Shown here one piece after another: positions 34,719 to 46,644 of a stretch of DNA of 64,000 bases (the stretch's first letter is position 1; every line of letters begins with the position of its first letter). This DNA comes from Sitta carolinensis. Lineage: Eukaryota > Chordata > Aves > Passeriformes > Sittidae. The stretch covers positions 2,556,001 through 2,620,000 of the forward strand of contig CM063292.1 in the NCBI GenBank assembly GCA_032173965.1. Direction: 5' to 3'. The notes below the pieces were generated by a model, which made no database searches, was not told the origin of the DNA, and worked only from the letters and a program-made list of their open reading frames with translations. The translations under genes were made by a program, and so were the position numbers.

Positions 34719-36902
34719 AAACAGGAAACGGGTTTCAGATGTTTGGAGGTTCAAAAGTAAGGCTGCTAATCTGCCTCCCGATTTACCCTGCATTGACAAC
34801 CGTCAAATCTTTCCTGGCTTTAGAGCCGAGGGATTGCTAAATATTCTTATTTTCACACGGTGCAATCCCTCGCTGCCAGGATTTGGATCCTAATTCCAAG
34901 GAAGAGCCTGGCTGGGATGAGCTCCCCAAGGAGGGCGTCTATTCCTTTTCCGTGCGTTTTTCACACATTTAATTATTTCAAAGATTTTTGTTCCTTTTTT
35001 TTTTTATTTTATTTTTTAAGCTACTCTGTGCCAGCGAGTCGCCTCGAATTTCTTTTTCTTCTGAAATATTTCATTATTGTTCTGATGTGATTGTCCTCTA
35101 AGGAGCTTATCCTGTAACTTCCTAAACCCTTCAAATGAAACCAGGACAAGGTTCCTTTACTTCCCTGGAATTCTTTTTCCTTCCAAACTTGTTTTAGTTT
35201 CCCCGCATTTTGATCTAGATGAATCAGCCAGGTGTGATTTGTGATATCAGAATTTTTGCACCTTTTGGAGACAAGTACAGGGTTTGCACGAGGAGTTTGA
35301 GGTTGGATGAGCACAGAAAATGAAATTTTCACTTCCTAGTGTCTCAAAATAAATCTGCATTTCCAGCTCCCCTTAGATAAAACAATCGGCGTTCCCAGAT
35401 TCCCTTTCCTTTTCCCTTTGATAATTCAAATTATCGCTGGTTTGCTTTCCTTCATTTAAGGAAAGCCTGAGATTATTCCAGGAGTATTGCCTGGGAATTC
35501 CTCTCTGGGCACTGCAGGTGATGCCTGGGAGAAGGAGGGAAGCCAGAATGTGGATTTTCCCAAGTTATTCCCCATTTCTCACACGGATGTTATTCAAGTT
35601 TCTGCTCATTATTCCCATTTCTCATCTTAAATATGCAACAGATTTTTGTCATTTAAAGAGCCCAAAGCCCGTTCATGATGTTCAAACAAAATTAAATCAG
35701 TGAAGCTCTTCATTAAAAAAAGTAATAAAATTAACAGCTAAATTCTTCCAGTTAATTATCTTCTCTTGCAGATAAATCCCATGGACTCCAGTGCAGATTT
35801 ATCTGGAAAAAATGCTGAAGGTTCATTCTGATATTTTACTAAAATCTATTATTTTCAGAAAATTGCTGGACTGCATATTTATAATTTTAATAACATTTTA
35901 CTGGGTTGTGGAAAACCTGTGTAGATCTGAGTGCTAAAGGAGAAAGTTTTGCCATTCCTGCAAGGGCAAACCGAGCCCCAGAAAATATTTTCCCTTCTGA
36001 ATTGAAACAACAATTTTCTCAGTTACTTTGTACCCTCTAATAAATGACAGTTTTTCTTTCTAAGTCTTCCAGAAACAAAACCTGGCTTCTGACCTGGAAT
36101 GCAAAGGCAGCACTAATCCAGCGTTGAAAATTGATGCTAAACTTACACAGAATTAAAAATAAATTGAAAGAAATTGGGTGGGGTTTTTTAGCATTTTGTT
36201 AACCTCAGAATATTCCCTGCCTTGGTTCTAGGAAAAGATCTGCACTGAAAAGAAAGTTGGATGTTATAAATATAAAATACAAAAAAATATGGCGTATTTT
36301 CTGGTGGCATAAATCGCATTCATTTTTTTTGTGTGATGATAACTCGGGTTCTTTGGAAAAAAAGGTGAAAAGCAAAACTATAAAACTTTAAACAAAACTA
36401 TTTTAGGTGAAATATTGGCTGCTTTGCATCAGGAAAAGCGCACCACAAGCACGAGACTGACACCCAGTCTCTGAACAAAAAAAAACCTTATTTAATCTAA
36501 AATACGGATTTTGGGAATTTTATGAATTCTGCCAATAAATTAATTAGTTCTATTTTAAATAACTTTTTTTTAAAAAGCCAAATTTTTCCAGCGAGTCCCA
36601 GATAAAAATGATCCCCCCCACCCCTTTATTCCTGTAACCAACGGGGGAGTTTGCTGATGGCCACAAACATATTGGAAAAATGTGTAAAGCCCGGGCAGGG
36701 ATATTTTCCAAGAGAAACACCTGGAAGGTGTAAATCAAAACTCTTGTAAACACGTCAGGGGGAACACACGTCAGGCCCAGAGAAATCAGGGATCGACCTC
36801 AGCTGATAAACTGCTCTTGCATGGAAAGCAGAGATCCTCTTCCAAAAGATGGATTTGGGATGTTTGGAGAAATCCAGGAGGTCACTCGCAATAATGGGAT
36901 TT
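34719..36902. other. AT-rich unique sequence
   Basis: No gene or recognised repeat is seen. Composition becomes steadily AT-richer to the right. Confidence 0.5.
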
Positions 36903-36943
36903 AAAAAAAAAAAAATTAAAAAAAAAAAAAAAATTAAAAAAAA
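36903..36943 (+). repeat. A-rich tract with TT interruptions
   Basis: A13, TT, A16, TT, A8. Simple repeat. Confidence 0.9.
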
Positions 36944-37128
36944 TTGCTGCTCGAAAAAATTTGGAAAGTCAAGCTTGTGGTTTGGTCAAATCATCAGCAA
37001 AATTTAATAATTAAATAATGAAAATAATTTAATAATTGTAATAATTTATTTATTTTCTTAGAAGTGCTTTCTGAGCGTTTATTTCCCCAATTTAAGCTTC
37101 CTAATTGTTGATGAAATATAAAGGTCTT

Positions 37129-37965
37129 TTACACCTACATGGTATTTAACATCTACATTGTATTTTACCTCTGCATGACATTTTAAGATCTATATTATTT
37201 TTACATCTAAATTGTATTTTACATGCACATTGTACTTTCCACCTAAATTTTATTTATGTCCACATTGTATTTTCTACCTAAATTTTATTTATGTCCACAT
37301 TGTATTTTCTGTCTACATTTTATTTTCTAGTTACATTGCATTTTACATCTGCATTGTATCTCACATCTAGGTTTTATTTCCTATTTACATTATATTTCAC
37401 ATCTACATTTTGCACCTAAATTGTATTTTCTATCTACATTGTCATTTGTATCTGTTTCACATGTGTTATATTTTACATCAATCTATATTTCACATCTATG
37501 TTATATTTTACATCTATCTATATCATATTTCACATCTATGTTATATTTTACATCTATATCATATTTCACATCTATTTTATATTTTACATCTATCTATGCC
37601 ATATTTCACATCTATTTTATATTTTGCATCTGTCATATTTCTCAATTATGTTATATTTTACATCTATCTACAGCATATTTCTCACCTATTTTATAATTTA
37701 CATCTATGTTATATTTTACATCTATCTATATCATATTTCTCACCCATGTTATAATTTACATCTATTTTATATCATATTTCACATCTATTTTATATTTTAC
37801 AGCTATTTATATAATATTTAACATCTATTTTTTATTTACATCTCTTTATATCATATTTCACCTCTGCATTTTACATCTACCTTAAATCTTACATTATAAA
37901 TCACATCTCCCTTACATTTCACACCTACATTTTATTTCCCATCCACTTTATATTTCAAATTTCCA
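37129..37965 (+). repeat. Minisatellite of about 20-bp monomers
   Basis: About 840 bp built from a diverged 20-bp monomer of the type ACATCTAYRTTRTATTTYAC. In the central part (37480-37800) two monomer types alternate, CACATCTATGTTATATTTTA and CATCTATCTATATCATATTT, giving a period near 40 bp. The left part (37129-37450) has the older ACATTGTATTTTC form. Stop codons are scarce in the central part, so all three forward frames are open for 90-114 codons; these are not genes. Confidence 0.9.
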
Positions 37966-40052
37966 TGGCCAAAAGCTCCCAGTGAAGCCTAAAGGACAGG
38001 AGGAAGAAATTTGGGGGGGGAGCAAATTGCTGAAAAAAACCCACTGTGCTGAAAACCCCTTAAAAATCAGGATTTTCCCTTATGGACTGAAAGAAGCCCT
38101 ATTAAAATCCTATCTTCTGGAAAGCGTCAGGGAGGCAGGAGGTTGGTAAACATTATAAAAACAACCCCTCATAAAATTTTTATTGCTTTACATTTCTGTA
38201 CATTTTACGGCCGGCGCGGGGGGAAAGAAGCGACCGCGATTTCTCTGCCTCGAGAGCGGAGCAGGAACTTTTATTTTTTCTTTTCCCCCCTCACTTTGTG
38301 CTCATCCAAATAAATAAAAATGTTGAAATGTTCATTTCTCAGGCATCCAGGGGAACGATTCCACGCTCAGAAGGAGCCAGGGAAAAGCTGAAGGAGAAAT
38401 GAACCTCACCACGTTAATCTGGGTGTTATAAACAAGTATTGTGCTTTTTGGACGCTGCCGCTTTTTTTTTTATTTGTTTTATTTGATATCCGCGTGTTTT
38501 CTGATTAACAAAAAGCACTGAAAACGCTGTTAGGGTTATTAACCCTCGGAGTAAATAGCTCTTGGTAAAATTATTAAACCAGAGATTTAAAATTTCTCTC
38601 CAAAATCCAGCGTAGACGTTTGTTTCCTGAGGAAGTATTTTTAGCTTCTGAATGAAACAAGCCACGGACAAAAAAAAAAAAAATAAAAAAAAATTGTAAT
38701 TGTGCTTGCAAGTAAGTATTTAAATATTTACATTTGAAATATATTTGCTGCCAGCTTCTGTTAGCGAGAAGAAAAGTAATTTGGGAAATTACAACCCTTC
38801 CTATTTCCCACATTTTTTAGGATAACAAATGCGGGGTTGAATTTAGCGTGCCCTGGAGCTTGGCTGGCCGAAGTCGGAGGCAAGGAGGGAGCCCAGGAGA
38901 ATTCATGGGCCAAAGATGCTGCTGGGGAGGGAGATGTGCAGAGCCTGGTGCTGGGGGTGGAGAGGAGTGTCCTGTGGATTGGGAAGAGCCGGGATCACTT
39001 GGAGCAGCTTTTCCCAGCATGTGGGACCGGGCTGTGGCCACTGGCTGAGCCGGTTCCTCAGCTGCTGACCTCCAGACATGGTGGGTCTGCTCATCCTCAC
39101 AGGCTCAGGGCCTGAGTCACGCTCCCCAAAGCCTCCAGCAGGGCAGCACGTGGGGATGATGTTTGGGGTCACAGCTGTGCTGCCTTTCCCCGTGTCCCGG
39201 CCCACACGCCATGGAAAATGCGAAAATGCGGGATGCGCTGCGGCGTCAGCGGGATGAGTAAGAAGGGGGTGTCATGATGATTCCTGTAGATCCCAGCCCT
39301 GGCTCAGGACATCGCCCCCAGCACCTTCTGCAGGTGTCACAGGTGGCCACCCCCCTGCACATTTGGGTAGTTGCTAATTTATTTTTGTTATTGTTGTTGT
39401 TTTCCTCTCGGCTGCCTTGGCATTTGGGTTTCCAAGGAAAATTTCGGCCTCCTGAGCAGGAGGAAGGAGCTCACTGTGATCACACGAGGTTTGAAACTGA
39501 AGGGGTGTTTTGGGTCCTTCCTAGTGAGGATCTTCCCATTCCTCAGATGTCAAGAAGCCACCAAGGTGTCTCCCAAAGCTCAGGTGTCCGGGTCACCTGT
39601 GTCTGTGCTCAGCACAGGGACTCTCTGTGCCCTGAGTCACCAGCACTGTCACCTCCACTGAGCCCTGAGGTGATTTGGGTCATTCCTGAGGCTTCCTTGG
39701 ACTTAAATGCAGTTCTGAGGGATCTTGCTTAGATCATTGTCCAGAGCCTGCAGCTGCTTGCAGCAGTTTCTCCTCCTCTAAGCTGTGGGACAGACGTGGG
39801 ATGGGACCCTCCTGTGGGACCAGAGGATAAATGCCTGGGAAGCCTGGTGAGAGCTTTTCCTGGGAGCTTCAGGGAGAATCCAAAGTGTTATCCACATTGT
39901 TATCCAAACCTGGGAAAAGCAGATCCTATTTTACCCGGGGAAAATGTTTCTTTTGTTGTTCCCATCCAAAGCAGCCTGCTGGCTTCCTGCTGGTGGCCAG
40001 AGGGGACAATTCCACAGGCCAGCAAGCCAGCTTCTCTGTTTTGCTCTTAGTT
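37966..40052. other. Non-coding stretch, small CpG-rich patch at 38205-38265
   Basis: No gene is supported. A brief CpG-rich patch (GGCCGGCGCGG near 38211, followed by GCGACCGCGA) is too short for an island. A tracts lie at 38668-38692. The 152-codon frame 39274-39732 is overlapped by a second forward frame and has no domain. Confidence 0.4.
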
Positions 40053-40420
40053 AGGATCCCAGGATCACTGAGGTTGGAAAAGCCCTCCAAGGTCACCCAG
40101 TCCAAGCTGTGTCAATCCCCACCTTGTGCCCAGAGCTCTGAGTGCCACCCCCAGGAATCCCTGGCACCCCTCCAGGGATGGGCACTCCAGCCCTCCCTGG
40201 GCAGTGCCAGTTCCTGACCCCCCTTTCCCTGGGGAAATTCCTGCTGCTGTGCCCCCTGAGCCTGCCCTGGGGCCCTTCCCTCTCCTCCTGGCCTTGGGAT
40301 GAGACCCCAAACCCCTCCTGCCAGGGAATTGTGGAGCCCAAGAAGATGACCCCCAAGCCTCCTTTCTCCCTCAGCTGCTCCTCACAGGATGAGGAGAAGC
40401 TTTTGCTTCTTGTCCTCCCC
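40053..40420 (-). mobile_element. CR1 LINE fragment, longest in the window
   Basis: The plus strand shows the reverse complement of the CR1 3' region in order: ATCACTGAGGTTGGAAAAG, CCTCCAAGGTCACCCAGTCC, GGGATGGGCACTCCAGCC, CCTCCCTGGGCAGTGCCAG, TTGGGATGAGACCCCAAACC, AAGCCTCCTTTCTCCCTCAG, CTGCTCCTCACAGGATGAG. About 370 bp is retained, reaching past the usual truncation point of the other copies. The right edge is uncertain and could extend to about 40460. It has no intact reading frame from the element. Confidence 0.88.
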
Positions 40421-40873
40421 AGCGAGCCCGTCCCACGGTTTGGACCCTCATCCCTTGGGCTGCCTCACTGAATTCCTGCAGCCCGAATCCACGCTGCCCA
40501 AGCAATCCTGATGACACACTTTGTGGTCACATCTGCTCTCTCACCTTCCTCCTGTGACGGAAGGGAAAATCCCAAGAGCCCTCGGTGATGACGCTTGGCT
40601 GCTGTTGATTTAATTGGGTTTGGGCAAATCCCTTCTTCTGCAAGTGCTCACCGGGGCAAGCTGTCCCTTCTTGAACTTGTGCAAATAAAATAAGGATGGA
40701 AACACGACCACAAACACCGTGAGTGGGTGGCTCACCCTGACATCAAGTTTCATTCTGTAACTCAGTTCCGATTTTTGCAGTGTCTAATAGATGTTGTTGT
40801 GATGTTTTTTATCCCCAGACTTTTTATACCAGCAGCTTTGGCTCCTTTTATTTTTAGCTCTCAAAATTGATAC
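40421..40873. other. Unique non-coding sequence
   Basis: Nothing recognisable apart from a possible degraded continuation of the adjacent CR1. Confidence 0.45.
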
Positions 40874-40954
<81 letters not shown>

Positions 40955-41035
40955 ATTATTATTATTGTGTTATTTTATTACTGTTATTGTTGTTGTTATT
41001 GTTGTTATTGTTACTGTTATTCTTAATATTATCTG
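40874..41035 (+). repeat. ATT trinucleotide microsatellite
   Basis: About 80 bp of pure ATT repeats (to about 40953), then degenerate TTATTG/TTGTTG units to about 41035. Read in one forward frame it gives the poly-leucine open frame at 40867-41061, which is spurious. Confidence 0.95.
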
Positions 41036-44000
41036 TTCCAAATTTATACAGTTTTTTATAAAGGTCTCTGGGTAAAACATGGCACTGTTAGAATCAGTGA
41101 AAACTTTCCCACTGCCTCCAGTCAGGCTGGAATTTCACTCTCCCTGCTTTGCCTTTCCCTGGTTGCTCCCAGTGTGAAAAGCTTTGGTTGGGGATTTACC
41201 AAAGCCAGAAAATCCTCCTGACTCTGGAAATTCTGTTTACTTTAAAGCACATTTTGTTTCCATTTTGCTATAAATATGGATGAAGTGAAAATCTGCTGTT
41301 GTGGAGGGCCTGTCACTTCAGCAGCAGTTCCAGCAGGATTTCTCACATGGTCTCTCCAACCCAGGGAAAATCATCCTGGGGATGGTGGGCACAGCCCTGG
41401 GAGGCACCAGCACATCCTTTGAGCTCCTCTGCAAATCAGTAAGAGCTCAAAATTACTCTGGTAGAAAAAAAAAATGGAATAAAATCTCACTTCTTCTTGA
41501 GATCAAGTGGTGTGTGTGTCCCACAGAGAGGAAAAACAGCAGCAAAAATTCAGAAAGACGACAGAAATTTGTGTTTTCAGCAAGTCCCTTTAATTACAGT
41601 GCAGTTCACATGAGTGGTGTTCAGATGTTGGGTCTGGAGTCAAAGCTCGGAGTGGAAGGATTTATTTTAATTCATATTTAAATGAGACAACGCAGGAGAT
41701 GAGTAGAGAAATCAGCGTGGTAGGGAAGAAAAACAGAAAATAAATGTGAGCTGTTCACACTCAGCTTCCTGGAAGGGTTTTGTAATATCTTAAGCTCTTG
41801 TTTATTCAAATTAAAATGCACCTGATCCTTGGATAAGCAGAACAAGCCAAGTCCTGCCCAGGGCCCTGCTTGGGGTCTGTATCCATGAAGGGTTGGAAGA
41901 GTTCTGGGGGAATCCTGGAGAGGGAAGGGGGACTTTAATTCACTTTCACACCTCCCCAAGCCCCTCACTGCAACCCCTGAGAGCACTGAGGAAAGAGGGC
42001 ACTTTTCAATCCTCATCTCCTTTATGCTCCCTGGGAATTGCCAGGATTTTGGGAGTGGGGATCACCATTCCCAGCCAGATCCCAAGCTCTGGGATTGAAG
42101 AGCACTCATGTGCAACCCACCCTGCACTGGAGTGTTTTATTCTGATTTTAGAGGGAAAACTCAGTTTTGTGAGGTAAATTCCAAACATGTAAAGAACAGG
42201 GGAAGCGTGAGGAGGTTGGATGTTTTTCCATGTGTTTTCTCCTGGCTGCAGATGCAGGAACACTGTGCTGAAAGGCACAAGCTCGAGGCTTCTCTGCCGA
42301 CATCTCTATGAAAAGTTGCTGTTTACAGATCTGTCAGAGATTTAGCTTTGATGATGCAACGTTGGCAAATGTCACATGGACCTTCCCTGACACTGCTTTT
42401 CTAACAAATGGCTCTTTTTTCTCTGCCGTGACTTGGAGTAAAAAGAAGGAGTATGAAAGGATTCTGAACCTTGAAACCATTTGGGTTTTGTTCAGTGTCT
42501 ACCAGATTCAGTTTGATAAAATTTCTGACCTCCCACTCCAAAGCTATCTCCTGGATTTTCTATCCCAGTCCTCTCACTTACAGGAAAAGTTCTCTTTTAT
42601 TAAATGTTGTGAAACCCTGATTAAAGGTGGAGTTAGACAGGAACTCTCTGCTGTGTTTATAGGATGGCTGAGAGTCTCAGGATGAGCAGGGATTTTTAGG
42701 AAGACCTCAGGTATCAAAAATTTTGGTTCAGCAGGGAGAAAAATACTCTGAAGAAGGGAAAGACATCTCCAAACAGCAGAGAGAGAAATTCAGCTCTGGA
42801 GCTGGAAAAATCAGGTGAATTTAAAGAAAATGAGCACAGAAGGGAACCAGGTTTGTGGTGGAGGGGAGCTCTCCCCACAACTACAATTTCGTGGATTGCC
42901 CACAAAATGTAACCCAAGGCCAAGAGAAATTCCTTGGTTTTGACCATCTGAGGCTGTAAATGAGCTGTCAGCTTCCAAAAATGCATTAATTTAGCCCACA
43001 AAAATGAGCACTGAGCAATCAAGGAGGAGGAGGAAAACACCTCAGAGGTTGGTTTGGAGCACAGCAAACCAGCTGGGTCTGGAGAAGTGGGATGACTGCT
43101 CCAGCAGCATCCAGAGCTCCTCCTTTGGGGAAGAAAGTTTATATTCTGGGGAGCCAGCTGGAGATGCTGAGGTGTCCAATTTTCATCTGAGTTGTCAGAG
43201 AGGCTCGGGCTTGGTTTATGAAGAACAGGGCTCAGATTTCTCTGTAGAGATCAAAGCAAGAGCTTGTTCATCCTTTTTATTCTTGGATGTGGGGAAAAAC
43301 ATAATCCTAAAAATTTCTAGGCGTTTTTCTGGATCTGGCCACCACCAGTGACCTCAGCATGAAGCAGGAAGTGCTCCCTGCATCCAACCTCTCCCTCTTT
43401 ACCTGTGTGAGGGAAAATCTCATCAAACCCTCCCCGTCTTTCCTCTCCCAAGCAGGAAAGGTTCCCTGGATGCTGTCCAGAGCTGAACTCACTTGGCTCT
43501 GACATAAAAAACAACCAGTCTGGGCTCCAATTTTATTTACCACTCAAGCTTAGTCCCCTTAAAAAGCACATTACACTGGATTTCTGGCCAGTTATCCAAT
43601 ATTCTTTTTTTAAGTGTCATTATTTTCTCCAGCTCATCAGTCCTGGCAAACAGGAAATCCATTATTCACAGCAAAGCAACTGCGAGATGCAAACACATCC
43701 CTGTTGCTGCTCCAGCTGTGTGTGGGGTGGAAAAGGACTCACTGAGACTTGCTCATAATTAGTGCTTTGCCCTGTAATGGTCTTGATGACAAAAAATGGC
43801 CTTGAAGGGATTTTTGTTGATGTGGATCTTGGTAATTTAAATAGGGCGACGTAAATGAAGGGAGATGGAAAATTGTAGGGTCGGGTTTATGAGTGAGCTC
43901 TGAAAATACAAAGTATCATAATTTCACCACTTAAAAATTGTAAAAATCCACTTTTTCCACACTTGAAGTGTCCAAGACCCAGGAGAAGAGAAGCATTTGC

Positions 44001-44247
44001 TGCTGGAAAGTGATGCACACGTCTTTCCTCCCCCGTGTTGCAATAAGCTCATTCCTCTGGCATGGCAGTGGCAGCTCCTGGGGCATCACACCTTCAAATG
44101 AACTTCAAAAATCTGAAAGTTGAGTGCTTTCCTTCATTTGGCCCCTAAGCTAGGAGAAATAAAATATAATCCTGGATAAATCCATTTGTGACAAATGCAG
44201 GTTGGCTCAACTGGGGGAGTCCGGCAGAGGGTGGATGGAGATCTAAG
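41036..44247. other. Gene-free stretch
   Basis: No gene, RNA or recognised repeat is seen. An AT-richer, repeat-free segment at about 43550-43930 could be a conserved element, but the sequence gives no direct proof. Confidence 0.45.
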
Positions 44248-44425
44248 GAGAACCCTGGAATGGGGAATGTTCAAATCCAGCCTCTGACCCATGCCCAAGC
44301 ATCCCAGAGCACTGAGTGCCACATCCAGGCCTTCCCTGAACATCTCCAGGGACTCCACCACCTCCCATTCCGATTCTTAACAACCCTTTCCAAGAAGAAA
44401 TTCTTCCTGAATCCATCAGAGAATT
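44248..44425 (-). mobile_element. CR1 LINE fragment, reverse orientation
   Basis: Plus-strand order: GGGGAATGTTCAAATCCAGC, CAAGCATCCCAGAGCACTG, AGTGCCACATCCAGGCCTTC, CCTGAACATCTCCAGGGACT, CCACCACCTCCC, TTAACAACCCTTTCC, AAGAAGAAATTCTTCCTGA. This is the characteristic reverse complement of a CR1 3' region. It overlaps the 353-codon forward frame 44188-45249, supplying part of that frame. Confidence 0.85.
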
Positions 44426-45079
44426 TACCTCGTGTGCTGCCACCCATCCCAAATCGGTGCTGGTGGGAAAAGGGAAATGGGGACAATAAGGGACAACTCT
44501 TCAGGAAAATCTCCCACAAAATTTCACCCTTGCCCTGGCTGCCTGCTGGCAGGATTTTCCTTCACCTTTCCATGATTCCGGAGGAGAGTTTCTCCGTGTT
44601 TCCATGTTTTACTGGTGCTCTGGGGAAGATGCTGGCATTAAAAGGAGAACAATTCGCTTCCCTCTGCAAGTGGCCTTTCCATGGTGAGCTCATGCTCTTC
44701 CCAAAAGTGCGTGCTCACTGCTGCTGGGCCATGGCCAAAGGCAGCCTCCCCTCTCCTTCTGGAGGTGGCAACAATGCACATGTGTGTCATTTCCTGAGCC
44801 CAGGGGAAATTGCAGGATTGATATTCACGAGGGGGGGAAAAAAAAAAAATCTATTTGGAAAACCAACGCCCACTCCCCTCAAAAATTCCACCTTCCAGAT
44901 TGCTTCACTTCTGGGTCAAGTGCCTCGTCACATCTTGCTCTGCTCTGCCAGGGCCGTGTGCTGCTCTCCAGTGACTCAGCCCCACGCTGTCCTGCTGGAC
45001 CCCGTGGGAGGGGACGGAGCCGGCGCGGCGGCGGCTCCAGGGCGCCTCATGTCCCCCACCTCCCGCTCTCAGCACCTCC
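44426..45079. other. Non-coding stretch containing most of a long open frame
   Basis: The forward frame 44188-45249 (353 codons) runs across this stretch. It starts upstream of an antisense CR1 fragment, and I see no recognised domain, signal peptide or transmembrane segment. A short GC-rich patch (45005-45045) encodes an Ala/Gly-rich run. It is more likely accidental than a gene. Confidence 0.4.
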
Positions 45080-45133
45080 TGGGGGTCTCCAGGGAGCTGT
45101 TCCAATCTCATGGGGGTCTCCAGGGAGCTGTTC
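45080..45133 (+). repeat. Recent 31-bp tandem duplication
   Basis: The 23-base block beginning TGGGGGTCTCCAGGGAGCTG occurs at 45080-45102 and again, identical, at 45111-45133. The period of 31 bp is not a multiple of three, so it would shift any reading frame, yet the 353-codon frame happens to remain open through it. Confidence 0.9.
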
Positions 45134-46599
45134 TGAGTGAGACAGCGAGCCTGGAACACAAAATAATCTCTAAGTTATCAAAATACATCAAGACGGGGCC
45201 GTGCATCCCTGATGCGTATCTGCAAGAGCCACATCCAAGGTTTCCCTGAGGATCTTCCCTCTCCAAGTGTGCACTCACTTGGGAGCAAATCTGCTCCAGC
45301 AAGGCAACGAGTATCTGGGATATTGAAAAGAAGGAAATCTCCATCTTGCTGGAGGTTTCCCTGCCGGAATTTCTTTGGGAAAAGCGTTTTGTGTGCGGTT
45401 ATTTTGGGGCATTGCGCTCCTGGAAAGGCTCCACGCAGTAGGAGCCTGGAGAAGGAAAGCTTGAATCCCTTCCAGTCCCTCTATCTTGTGTTGCTGCATT
45501 TTGGCAAACCCCAGAACAAATGAGTGGCAGAGGCAGATAAACAAGCTTAAGGTAAACATTATCTGCATCTCTGCCCTGATTTACAACCTACGTGCCTCGC
45601 TGAAAAATTGACTCTGGGTTTACCACAGCACTCGGAGTAATGCTATTAAGAATGTAACTTCTTAGGAAAACTCGGCCTGTTTTTAGCCCAGACATGCAAT
45701 TAGGGGAATTAGTAACACGATACGTCATCCTAAGGAACACAGGGATCCAGTGGGCAGGAACCTCATGCAACCCTCGGCAAGGCTGCGCTGCTCCCAGCAT
45801 CTGTGAGGGCTCTCTTGCAATCCTCCTCATTCCCACTCAGGAATTCTGCTCTGAGCCAGCATGTGGCCTGCTGAGAGCACTCCGAGGATGAGATGACTCC
45901 TTTTTCCATGAGAAAAAGGAGAGTAAAAGGGAAATCAAAGTGCTCGTGCAAAGGGAGGCGTGAGGAATCCGTGGTGGAAAGGAGGGGACCTGGTAATTCT
46001 TGTCATTCCCAGCTCGTGTAGGTGAGATCAGGGTTTGGGTCGTGCTCCTTGCATGGAGTTTTTGGGTGTTTGGGTGTGAGGACTGACAGGAAAGTCCAGT
46101 GTGAGTTTTGGGTGGGGTGTGGGGGCGTATGGCAGTGCTGGGTTTGGAAAGCAGCACGCTGAGTTTGGAATATTTCTGAAATATCAAATCACACCCAAGC
46201 CCCCAAACTGCAGCAGACCTTGGCACATCCTCCTCTTCTTTGACCTGAATGAAGGGGTAAAGGCTTGGGGAGGCAGGGAGAAGAGAGAATTGACTCTCCT
46301 GCAGCTCCTGTCACCACCATGCAGGGCCTTGGATCATCTCCCAAAACTGCTGCTCCACACCCCTGCCATCAGTCTGGGACCATGGAAAATTACAGAAGAA
46401 AAAGGCCAAATCTCTCCATGCTTCCTTCCTTCCAAGAGTTGCAGAAACTCCAGCTGAATTTCACAAATTCAGGAGGCTTTTGACTGGTTTGGCTAAGCCA
46501 GAATCCAAATTTTTGGTGGCTGAACCAATCCTTGAGAGGAGACTTTGAGGTTTTGTGTCACTTGGAACGATCTTTGCTTTTGGTTTTGTTTTGTTTCAG
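45134..46599. other. Non-coding stretch, candidate element at about 45540-45760
   Basis: A short CR1-like trace (CCACATCCAAGGTTTCCCTGA near 45227) is too small to call. The segment 45540-45760 is repeat-free and motif-rich (GTAAACA forkhead-type site near 45552, TTATCTGC, TACGTCAT near 45722), suggesting regulatory DNA. No gene is supported. Confidence 0.3.
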
Positions 46600-46644
46600 G
46601 CCTGTGGTGCTACTGGATGAGGAGCTGATCCTATGTGGGCCTAA
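46600..46644 (+). other. Possible 45-bp microexon, very tentative
   Basis: A good acceptor-like sequence (TTTTGTTTTGTTTCAG, ending at 46599) precedes 45 bases that stay open in one frame. They are followed by GTGAGG at 46645, an acceptable donor. In phase 1/1 the segment would add PVVLLDEELILCGP. There is no neighbouring exon, and such combinations occur by chance in 64 kb, so this is only a lead. Confidence 0.12.

Noticed and set aside
37410..37821. Three overlapping open frames of 91-114 codons
   Set aside because: These are produced by the minisatellite's lack of stop codons.
40867..41061. Poly-leucine open frame
   Set aside because: Direct reading of the ATT microsatellite.
45215..45260. 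Additional CR1 fragment
   Set aside because: Only about 25 bases resemble CR1, too short to call with confidence.
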